From Micromussa lordhowensis (taxonomy: Eukaryota; Cnidaria; Anthozoa; Scleractinia; Lobophylliidae), in the NCBI GenBank assembly GCA_964020085.1, contig OZ026605.1:48201-112200 (forward strand): a stretch of 64,000 nucleotides of DNA, given 5' to 3'. The notes under the pieces were generated by a model that saw only the letters and a list, made by a program, of their open reading frames with translations, ran no database searches and was not told where the DNA came from. Positions 47,401 through 59,400 of the stretch are shown piece by piece. The position numbers and the translations under genes were made by a program. The stretch's first letter is position 1, and every line of letters starts with the position of its first letter.

Positions 47401-50400
47401 GAGATCTTTTGTTGAACTACTAACAAAAGAAACCTTTTGTTTTGCTAAATTAGAGGGATCCTGCAGAAAAAGAAAATCGGCCCAAAAAGCAATATACATG
47501 CCCTTGTTGCACAAAATCCTTCAATTATAACACCCTTTTGTTATTTGAAAAATTAATCTGTAACATACATGTACATTTTAATTAAGGTATCAGTGTACCC
47601 CAAATTTGTTCATTTTTCCAAAAAAATTTGTTTCGCTTTTTCAGATAGATCGTATTGCAATCCTTCATTTAAAAAAAAATTCTATGAAAAAAGATTGATC
47701 CTAAGCAAAGTTATTAACAGAAAACGTTTCTTCCATTTAATTATCTCTAATTGGTAGCTGTCAACACGCTGTCACGAGAAGGAAACTTGCATCATGTGAC
47801 AGACATGATGTTCGCGAGATTCACACGTTTGTGTTTGCATTTCTAAAATTGGTCGTCGACGTGCTGCTTCGAGTGTTTGCTTTTGTATAGTTTAGATTGA
47901 AAAGTTTATGGTATTTCTATTCCAAGAAAAAACGAAGTCCGTGTCCTTTTGCAAGCGCGAAGAAACCTTCAAAGAGAAAAAAGGTTTTGAAATCGTTCAA
48001 TAATGATCGGGCTGATGTTTTAGCTGCTAGCGACCAAGCTTCCTACTTTGAGCAGGAGAAGTTGATTTCACAAGATGAGGAAGAGCAAAGTCGATGGGAG
48101 AACGAGACTGTTAGCGCTAGCCGGTCGAAAATTGAAGACAAAGGCAAAGACGAACCTGCAGAACCGGACTCGCAAGAGTCATGGCAAAAGTTGGCCGGTT
48201 GAACAATTGTTGCCGGCAATCGCTTGCAAATGCATTAGCAAAGACATTTAAAACATGGAAAATGAAAAATTGAAAGAAAATTATCTCCTTACTAACCTTA
48301 TACGCGAGCGGCGGAATCCAGATCTTCCAAAGGATATTTCCTGCCAGGAGCAACATTTGAGCCTGCTTTGTTATTGATATGAGCTCTATTGTTAAAGTTA
48401 ACTGAGCCTTTACTTGGTCTATCAACGGATAATTAACTTTCACACGTTTTGTGTAATTATCTCATTATACCGGAAGAACGCCCAAAAGTATATTTTTCTT
48501 CGTATCTCGAAACGAAAATTTCAGCAAGTGAAGCGCACATTTTAAATTCGTTTCTGGCGAGTTTTCAACATTTTTCGCTGAAATTTGGAGAGAACGTTGC
48601 CCGATAATCAGGCAAAAAAACGGTGTCGGGGAATTTTCATTTTTGGCTTCTTTCAAAAGTTATGACCTTTTTAGTGAAGAGAATGCATGTTTTATCAACT
48701 CTCAAAGTTTAAGTGCGTGTCAGAAACAAACCAGACAAGTAATCAAAATTTCCCTATGCCGTTTTTTAGAGAAAGGTGTCAAGAAGATGTAGCGATGTTG
48801 ATCGTGTTCTCCGGATCAAATCTGACCGGAAACGAACTTGATTAGTGAACCTCTGTACTTTGGGAAATAGCGCGCTATATTCGGAAAACCGTACATTTTT
48901 TATGTCAATGAATATAACTTACAATCTACAATAATTAAGCTCTCAGAAAATATATACTTTATTGGGGTTTGCGTCAAACGTCCCACCGTAAAGCAGGGCC
49001 AAAGAATCATGGTCATTTGGGGTACACTGATACCTTAAATAATTTATATTTTAGGTTCCAAAGCTTAGAGAGCCCAGGAATTTGTATGCATTTTCTAAAG
49101 ATAAAGGGCAGCAGTCCTCACCAAGATGGTAAGGGAATGTGTAGAACTGTACCTGCCAGTGTAGCATGGCCTTTGTATAAATGTTACATTGAGAGTCCAA
49201 ATTATGACTCTCATAATTTATGAGTAAAAATGATTGTTTAACTTCAATTCAGCTTTATGTAATTTAGAGTGATGGTAATCTGTAATGAGACATGTGAAAT
49301 AAAGTACAGAAATTTATGGTTTTGAGCAAAGTTTTCACATTCTGTTGTTTCACATTTTGTAATGTTCTGGTCCGTATTTCCTCAGGCCATCGCAGATGAA
49401 GATTTTGCCGACACGACCCCTACATATACAGTACATACCCAGAAATCCAGAACCATTTGTTAAGCCAAGTATGAAATAGTTTTTTGTACTTAACAAATGG
49501 AACTATGTGCATGTGGCCACTGACTTGTCTTCCAAGGGCTTCTACTTTTGTCACTCGTGCCCTATATTACAGTAACTTGTAACAGTTCTTGTTTTGAGAA
49601 AATAATTAATCTCAAGTACCATTGAGTTTTAATCTTATATGTGTGTACATGTATATTTATTATAGTGCTTGTCACAGTAACTTGTTTGGATACTTTTACT
49701 AGGCAGTAGACTAGTAAGCAAAATAAAACTATAGCCCACAAGGACATGTATTAATATAATTTATTTATATAGTTCTCTAATTTCAGAGAAGACATTAGAT
49801 GAATTGAGCCTTACAAAGCTACCTTGCGAAGAAGGAAAAATTGTTTTTAACAATGAACCAGGTCCTGAAAAATATGTAAGTAAATGACACAAATCTAAGT
49901 CAGTACAGAACTGTAAAGTGCTTTCAGTCAAAAATGTGGCGCAGCTATAAATACAAAGATCTTTGAAGCCTCATATCTTGTGGCAATTCATGAACATAAC
50001 ATAAACATAACATAAACTTTATTTAACCTCGAATTTGAGAGTAGGCTAAAGCCTAATATCGAGAACAAAAAAGAGAGAAACTATCTACATGCACAAAAAT
50101 CTATATGCATACTTAAAATAAATCTATATACATTCATAAAAAATCTATTTACATAAATGAAAAAAAAGAAAATTAGATATACTGTTAAGTCTAAAAGGTG
50201 AAAGCTTTCAGGAGTCTTCTAAAACCAGATAAAGTAGACTCAGATCTTACATTATTAGGTAGGGAGTTCCAGGTCTTAGATGCAAAGTAACGAAAGGAGT
50301 TGAGGTCATAAGTAGAAGTAACAGGTTTACATAGTGATAAAATGTTCATTTTTCTAAAAGAGTATTGAGACTGATGCAAAGTAAACATGTTTTTAAGATA

Positions 50401-53400
50401 TTTAGGAAAACTGTTACAGTTCAAGCATTTATAGATAGTAATTAACATATTTTGAATCCGTCGGTTGTACAAAGTTGATCCTTCTGATTTATGCAATAAC
50501 TGCTGGTAAGAGGAAACTTTATCATTAAAAACAATGCGTAGGGCGCGCTGATTGAGAGATTCTAATTTATCACAGTTTCTAGCACTACAAAAATGCCAGA
50601 ACAGTATTGTAGATGAATAGCCTTATTGTGACCTTATTGTATTCCATTTTCTTTAAATCTTTTCATTATATAATATTTTAAGATATATATTTCTCTATCC
50701 TCTTTCAGTTTCTCAGGTCACGTGTTGGTGGCAGTCAAATTTCCAACAAACCTTTTTACAAGCTAGCCTCTCCTGATGACGTTACTTTGCTTTTTGAGTC
50801 TCGGTTTGAATGTGGAAATCTCTTGAGGGCCATAAAAGTGTTAGTAATAATTAAAAACAATTTTCTTAGTCTTCGGTGACCAATCAGGCGAGTTTGGTTG
50901 AGCCATGTTTTGTGCATTGTGCTATCTGGCTTGACTACCTCTTGCCAAACTATCCATGGCAAGATCAAACAAGCCTGTCCCTCAAGTGTACTAAACAAAG
51001 TATGATTAGGTATTTATCATGCCCAAATTCATCCAAGTGACCATGATATTGTAGCCATATCAGATCAGTGATTTGATATATTAGGATATCAGGGCAGTAG
51101 ACGTGGCTCCTGGTTGGCTAAATGTGCATTTGGGTATGACAGATAAGAAATTTCTACAACGATATTTACAGTTGTAGCTGTCTCACACCCATATTGCACG
51201 AATTGCAAATCCTCAGATCATCAGGCCTGATGATCCTGTATAATAACTGATAAATATCTTGTGAGTGAATCGGATTTATGTGGTCCAACTTGACACCGGA
51301 CCTTTGTTTTTGTTTACATGCAAGCTAGAGTTTGGCTATTACATTTTATTCAGAGGATGTTGAAATAAAGGAAATCACTTTGAAACTACTTAATAAGATA
51401 ATTAAACATACTTTCAGGAACACTACTTACAGTAAACAATAAGATTTCGCTTCATCATGCAATATCAAAAACTTTGATGACATCAAAAATGGCAGAGGCT
51501 GACTAGGGTCCTGTAAGTGTATACAGGCATTTCTACTTAATATTAAAAATGGTATATAATGATAATTTAATTATTTTGTGACTGTGATTTACTTTCAACT
51601 CATAGTAATGACACAGAATACCAGTTATGGCTGAGAAATGATTTGTACACAAAAAAACACACACAGTGGTATTACTTTAAAGTGCAGAATACAAGACTGG
51701 CTATCAAGTACAAGTTTACCATCATGAATCTCCTTAAAGTAAGAGAGTGAAATAGTTCCCAGCATTTCTACTCTGTATTATTGCCTAGAACCACATCAGC
51801 ATTTCATGCACAATTAGCAGACGATGATAGTTGTACCCCTTTAAATGTACTGCAGGTTTATTTTAGTTAGCCATAAATCATTTTCCACAATAGTTGTTAT
51901 TGATCACCACGGTTTGAGCTAGGGATTAGATTAGGTGGGGTCATACAATTTATTGTGATCTTACAGATCAGACTTTGAAGTTCAAACCATTTCACAGTCA
52001 ACCACAGCTTTCTTAAAGTGCCAATGGCATGAAAAATAATTGCTGAGTATTTGAAAGGTTTTTAAAATACAGAAGAATGGTGTTTTCCTTTTCGGAATAT
52101 CATTTTTCGTTTTAGAGATGTTGACGTTTTTGTATTGTGCAAATTAGGAAAGTGATGACATCATTGCAACTAAAATGGTAAAATACTGAATAAAGAATAT
52201 CTCTGAAAATATTAAAGCAGTGTTCTTCAATCTTGGCACCAGAAATGTACATCACAAAAGAAACAAATTACTGTTCCAAGCAAGACCCTCTGTCCCACTT
52301 TGAAGGGTTGAAAATGAGACTGGAGGCAAGAGAGTTTCCATGGCAATGACACTTTAGGCACATCACCTGGTTTCTTTTGTGATGTACATTTCTGGTACCA
52401 GGTTTGAAGAACACTGCTTCTGTCAATATTTCCAGAGATATTCTTTATTCAGTATTTTACCGCTTTAGTTGCAAACCTCATAATGTCATCACTTTCCTAA
52501 TTTGCATAAATTTACAAAAACGTCAATATCTCTAAAATGAGAAATGATACCGGTATTCCAAAAAGGAAGACACCATTCTTCTGTATTTCAAAAAGCCTTT
52601 CAAATACACAGCAATTATTTTTCATATCATATGCACTTTAAGCACTTCTAAACTTCAGTTATTTTATAGTCAGCCTGTTAACTTATTTTGTCAAAACAGT
52701 CAAGAATGAACTTTTTTGAGGCTGTTTTAACCTGATTTTGTTTTTAAATTTGTCCACACCATGCAGTCTGGCAGCTTGTACAATGAAGGCATGAGACCTT
52801 TGTTATACTCCGAGCTGGATGCAGCAACAAAGAAGATTGGTTGGATCAGAACTGGAGACAATATCAAGTACTACAAGAATGCTATCAGGTAAGACAGCTG
52901 CAGTAGTTCACTTCTCTGCTCCTTTTCTGTCAGCCTAATGGCCATAGAGGTTGGCAGTCAACATGGATCTCCAAAGCATTTAACAGGGAGTGCTCATTGG
53001 TATCCCCATGCAGGGATTTAGCTGACAAAACACTAAGCCGGCTCATTAACAAATTCCCAGCTGGCCTGTCTCGCCTTGGTGGCTCCACGGTTTTCGCAAT
53101 TCCTTGTGTTTGTGTGAAATGTCTGCCGGATCTAAGTTCTCTTTCAGCCAGAGAAATTAGCTGGTAGTTGGCCTTAGCAACATCTTTCTCCCTGGATAGA
53201 ATGCTGTTTTGTAACCTTACCCCAGCAATTCTTTGTTGCCAATTTATACACCTGGATTGAGAAGGACACTGATTGTGTGACAGTGTCACTGAGAGTGACC
53301 CCTCTTATGTTCTAAATCTTTCCTCTTGACTCCTACCAAAGTCCAGCACACGGACTGTTAAAAATTAAAATATTAATTAAATTATTTTTAAGAGTAGAAA

Positions 53401-56400
53401 TCTCACTCATGACAAATTTCCTGTTGTGGGAGTCTTTTTAGCCTGTCGGCAAATTATTAATGCCTACAAAATGTATCTGAGTGTGTTTCTTGCCATTTTA
53501 GGCGTGAAGATACAACAAAAGACAAATACCATTATTCATTAACCTGGACCTGTGAGTTTCCAAATGAGGATGACACATATTATTTTGCTCATTGCTATCC
53601 GTACACCTACTCTGATTTGCAGGTATGTTCAGCTTGAATTCAAAATTTCTTGCTTTTGGAAGCACAATAGGGTATTTCTGAGTTTATTCTTACATTTCTG
53701 AGTTTATTCTGTACCTCTGTTTGAAACCTAATGAAAAGGTGTTTCGCCAGCATGTTAACTTCATTATCATGTACGTCAAGCTCATTTTCATGCATAAAAT
53801 TTTGCACTAGGACTTGTTTTGAAACAGACGCTCACAGTACCTCAGAAATCTCTACTTACAGCTGCAGTAGAGCTGTCTACATATAATGTATTACAACAAG
53901 AGCTACACAACCAATTTACCAACTTGAGACGTACATGTATAAACCTGTGACAATTCAATTGCTTAATTACTCGCTGGCTATCAATCTACAGCCTTCGGTG
54001 GATAAAAATGAAATGCAAAAAGTATAAACGTGTAAATTAGGTGATTATTGTTTTAAAAAAATACTATACTGGTTTGGAATCGGCTTAGAATTATTGTCAG
54101 CATGCTTGGTAGCAGAGGTGTGCCAAGCCTCCAAGGTTAATTACTGCAAGATTTCTACTATCTGTAATGAGATGATCAGTTGTTTTATTGGTTATTGATT
54201 CATACCTTAGAGTCTTGAAAAACGGAAAACATTTGTATTTCTCCTCGAAGTTGTTAGAGGTAGAAATTTGTGTCAGAATGACAAGAAAAACTAAAAAACA
54301 ACCACTGCATCATGGGTAAATCCAAGATGGTGGCACCCTTGACAGGTAAGTAGGGCTCATTTGTGCTAAAATTTTGATTGCTTATAGAAACGTGAAGGTT
54401 TTAAGGGGATAAATAAACAGTAAGCATATAGATAAACACTTAGAGAAATCAGTGAACTAAACATTAAGCTGATATTGTTGATTTTTGACAAGAAACTTAC
54501 AGACCTTCGAAATTATTAATAGTAAACATCACATTTTGAACATGGTTGAACTTTTCGTTTTAACCAGTATGTTATTTACCAGCGTAATAGAATATTTTTA
54601 AATAATTATGTACAAAGTAAAACACATTGTTTTCATCTTCAAGGAATACCTTCAAACCTTGCGGAATGACCCAGTGCGGTCCAGAATTTGCAAACAGAGA
54701 GTGTTATGCCGAACTCTTGCCGGGAACTTTGTTTATGCTCTGACAGTGACTAACCCATCTAGAAGGCCAGCTGATGCCGAGGTACACTTGTAGCAATTCA
54801 AGCTGTCAAATCTGCATTTGCATTTGAATACAAGTTACAGTTTTGCAATCATCACTCTGAAAAAGTAACGGTGTCACAAAGCTAAAAGAAAAGACATTAA
54901 AATACTATCTTATAATAATAATATGCCAGTCTCTCAATGGGGCCTTTGATGAAATGGAGAAAATGAAGAAATAAAGAAAATGTTACAACAGAAATGAATA
55001 TTGAAAGTAAATATATGAAAGATCATATAGTTGAACTGCAGAGAAAGATATGAAGACGTGATTGATTATCACAGTTATATAACGCACAACCTAAGCAGTT
55101 GTGAAATTAAACCCAGCTGAAAAAATTCAGGCTAGAACGGGATTCGAACCCATGACCAGTGCAGTGCTCTGCTAACTGAGCCATCAAGCCAAGTGGGAGC
55201 TGGTCACAACTGCTTAGTAAGTTGTATGTATGACTGCCATTATCAATCATGTCTTGACATCTTTCTCCACAGTTCAAATATATGATCTTTTAAAAATTCA
55301 CTTGCAGTCGTCATCATCCATGGGTATATTACGAACTCACAACGTGACCAGCTCCCATTGGCTTGATAGCTCAGTTGGTAGAGCACTGCACCGATATCGC
55401 AGAGGTCATGGGTTCGAATCCCATTCAGGCTTTAATAGCACAACTGCTTAAGTTGTGTGTATAACTGTGATAATCAATCATGTCTTGAACTTAATATTAT
55501 GTAACCAGGCCAAAAAACCCAATCTGATAGGCTAGTAGGCAGATTACTGGTTGTGGTGTTGAACTTAAGACTCCAGACTTCAAATTTTGCCAATGATCTT
55601 AGAAGAGGACTTGCTCCTCGTACCTTGGTAAGTTTCTAAAGAAGTTGTGGTGCTGCGTCGGTGGGGAGTATTACTGAACAAGATAATTTGGTTTTGTTTT
55701 ATCAACTGAGTTGATCATGTGAATTGGCCACTGTAAAGAGATTCCAAAGCTGAAGTTTTCGAGTTTCGAGGAATTGTGGTTTGTGTGTGGTTTATATACA
55801 GAAAGATGGAGCTATGCTATTGGTTGGTGCATGGTAACATAAAAACAACAGAATAAATTAGTTACCATACATTAACCAATAGCATTGCTCCATCTTTCTG
55901 TGTATAAACCGTACATAACCCACAATTCTTCAATTCGCTTCGACGAAGAGCTAACGCTCGAAATCGAAACGTCAGCTTTTGCATCTCTTTACAGTGGCCA
56001 ATTTACATTTATCAACTCAGTTGATTAAACCAAATTATCGTGTAATTTAATTCAAGTCTGTTTCAGTTTCTATGGTAATGTTGGATTCTTGTTATTCACA
56101 GGCTAAACAAGGAGTGGTTTTAACGGCAAGGGTTCATCCAGGAGAGACAAATTCAAGTTGGATGATGAAAGGACTTCTGGATTATCTTACAAGCAATGCT
56201 CCTGATGCAAAGGTTGTACTACTTTAATTTGTAAAAACCAACTCTGTTGCACACAAAAGAGTGGCCTCAACATCATTTGTACCAATTAGCTTAATAAGTA
56301 TGATAATGTTAATCCTGTTATTTTATTCATAGCTTCTGCGAGATACGTTTATTTTCAAGATTGTTCCCATGTTAAACCCAGACGGAGTTATCGTTGGTAA

Positions 56401-59400
56401 CTATCGCTGTTCACTGGCTGGCAGAGATTTGAACAGGAACTACAAGACTGTTCTGAAAGATTCTTTCCCTCCCATCTGGCATGTTAGAAACATGGTTCGA
56501 AAGTGAGTGACTTTATGACAGCACGTATACCACTCTGAATCATATACATGAACAGTATACATTATGTTATTCAAGTCGACACTGCCCAAGTAAGAGCCGT
56601 TATCTTCACTCATGTTAATCCACTGACCACGCACACTTATGTTTAATGACTGGTCGTGTTTTTGATTTTCCAAGTATTTGAATTAATATGTCCTTTTAAC
56701 CCAGTTGTTGTTGTTTTTTGTTTTGCTATATTAAGTGGTTAACAGTTGTCGTTGTTGGATTGCGAGAAAATGTAGAGATAAATACGTGAAAAACTGAAAA
56801 ATGTGATTGCGCTTAAATTCTTAACAAACCCTCAAAATTCAACAAGAACACGTTTCAAAAATCAGAAAGTTTACAGAAATTGTTTGACATAGAATTTGCA
56901 GACAACTTACTTTGCACCACACGCAAGACAGGTCGACAAGAGCTTTCGCTTGACTGGCAGGAGAATATTTCGCTCACGTTTCACAATAGAATGATGCCAA
57001 CTTTCTCTTACTCAAAAGCTTGTTTGTCGATGGACCGTCTAATGATAGTAGTCCACTGGTACTGAAGAAAATCTTGTTCAGCTCACAGCCCTTGAGTGTC
57101 TCTTGTCTTGTTTGGTTCTTGCATCACTCTTTCAACGTTTCATTCAAATGCAGGTTATTGGAGGAACGGGACATAACTCTTTACTGTGATCTCCATGGAC
57201 ATAGCCGCAAGCAGAATGTGTTTATGTATGGCTGTGAAAATCGATTTGACCCTCTGAAACGATTGAGAGAAAGGGTCTTTCCTGCGATGATATCTAAAAA
57301 TGCCCCGAGCAAGGTACTGTGGTGAATGTTGTGTATGTTTTTTCATCTAAGTTCATTATTTTGTGAAAAACCATTGAGTTAATAAACAAAGAATGTCAAT
57401 TAAGAATAATCAAGTTACAAGAACCCTTCGTTCAGAAAAGAAATTAAGAGTTAAAGGCTGTTTACCATTTAACCAAAAAATCTGGAAATTTCAATTGAGA
57501 TGTAAATGGTAAAGTCTGTTTTGGTTTGCCTTAAACAGAAAATTTCCAAAATAAACAGAACTTTTTGAAAGGTATTTCAAAATTCCCAGCTGGAAAATCC
57601 AAACGGAACATTTGCTTACCACCCGTACATGTATATGCAGCTACTCAGCTCGTGGTTCCAGGTACCCCGAGTAAATTGTTGTAACTAGAACACGCCAAAT
57701 TTCAGTCACAATTCCCTTCCAGAGTTTTGCTTAAATTTGCCCAAATTGTGAACCAATTGGTTTCCCCGTGTAAATGGCAAACAGTCATATGCACAGTCAA
57801 CCCAAAGTTTTTGGCGGGAAAATAACCTGATGCCAATGGAAACCATGCAGATGCAGCACATGGTGGGAAAACAGTAGGTAAAACAGTAAACTTGATTGTT
57901 ATAATTTAAAAAAAAAAAATGTTTTTTCTTCTCACAGTTTTCATTCAGAGGCTGCAAATTCAAGGTGCAAAAGAGCAAGGTTTGTTAATGATGGCAGTTG
58001 GTCAATTTAGTTTACTTATTTGCAATATTTGACAACTCAAAATGTATTTGGCGTACACAGGAAGGCACAGGTCGAATTGTCATGTGGAACCTGGGAATCT
58101 TGAACAGTTTCACTATAGAGGTAAGATAACCAAAAGCAAAATGTTATAGCCAGTCGGAAAAATCAAAGAGGCTCCATGAGAGTTGAGGTAGTGGTTGAAT
58201 ATCCCACATCCTATTCATTTTTGACCTTAAATGTAACAAGTTACGAGTACAACTACAACAAAAATCCTTTATACATAAATGGAATCTTGGCACACAGCAA
58301 AAACTGCTGAGGCGGACAATAATTCGTGCCCGCTGCCGAAACAATATAGCATTCTTTTAAAGAAACATTGATTTTTTTTTTAATTACGCTTTTTAGCCCC
58401 TTATAGCATTCCTTCACCTTTTTTGCACGCATTTTTCTTATTTTAATTTATTCGTATTTTCTCGTTATATTTCATTCACCTACATTCTATCACATTTTTA
58501 TCCGTCGAAGGCAACAGTACGGTTGCCGAAAGCTTATAATTCTTATATATTTTTTACCAGAGAACGTTTTTATCTATTTTATAAATATCATACATTTGAA
58601 CTGCGGAGAAAGATATGAAGACATGATTGATCATCACAGTTGTGCACACAACTTAAGTAGTTGTGAAATAAAGGCCTGAAAAAAATTCAGGCCTGAATTG
58701 TATTCGAACCCATGACCTCTGCGATACTGGTGCAGTGCTCTACCAACTGAGTTGTCAAGCCATCTGGGAGCTGGTCACTTTGTGAGTTCGTAGTATTCCC
58801 GAAGATATTGAAGAGTTTAATGATAACTCAGTTGGTAGAGCACTGCACCAGTATCGCAGAGGTCATGGGTTTGAATCCCATTCAGGCTTGAATTTCACCA
58901 CTGCTTAGGTGGCTTCAAACAGTTTCCAGCATTTTCCAAGACGTAGACTTTGATGGATCATTGTAACCACTCTATGTCGGTTGATGCCGAAACCATGGTA
59001 TCAACAAACTGCCCAATCATTGGTTAACATGTCGCTGTCAATTTTGTGGCACAATAGGTTACCATAGCAACAATAGTATGGCTGCTAAAAACACCCTTAA
59101 TTTTAGCTTTGAGCACTTATAACTCAAAAACGAGCTCGGTGACCCTATTTTTACTATCGAATTGTAATAAGCATGATAAAATGCAGCTTTTGCAAAGTTT
59201 AAAAAAATCCTGTGTAGTGGGTTCAGAGCCACCTTAAAATTTTCGAAAATTTAAGGGTTAGGGTTAGTTGATAAACCCTAACCCTAGTGTTTACTTCCTA
59301 ACAGCTTCCGTCATTTGCCTGTAGTGTGCTATAAAATAGATGCTATTTCGATTCTTAGATATTTCTACGATCTAGGAATGTTTTAAAGATTCCCTTCTCT

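Larger units (their letters stand above)
55018..55490. mobile_element. Composite foldback with two opposed tRNA-like sequences
   Basis: The outer ends are inverted: GATTGATTATCACAGTTATA near 55061 and its complement near 55475. Each arm contains a tRNA-like segment, minus strand at 55129-55190 and plus strand at 55360-55431. A second inverted pair (GATCATATAGTTGAACTG at 55021 and CAGTTCAAATATATGATC near 55288) shows that one full unit ends at about 55291 and a further partial copy follows. Located in intron 10. Confidence 0.7.

Noticed and set aside
49129..49787. Direct join of AGBL2-like exon 3 to the exon at 49787
   Set aside because: Phase 2 plus A creates a TGA stop; inclusion of 49386-49468 repairs the frame and adds a conserved Trp-Pro.
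52930..53289. 119-codon minus-strand frame in AGBL2-like intron 8
   Set aside because: Antisense to an intron, no domain I recognise, composition like the surrounding repeat-rich DNA.
58690..58889. Functional tRNA genes
   Set aside because: The right copy has lost its 5' acceptor strand and both sit in a repeated foldback element; better explained as tRNA-derived repeats.
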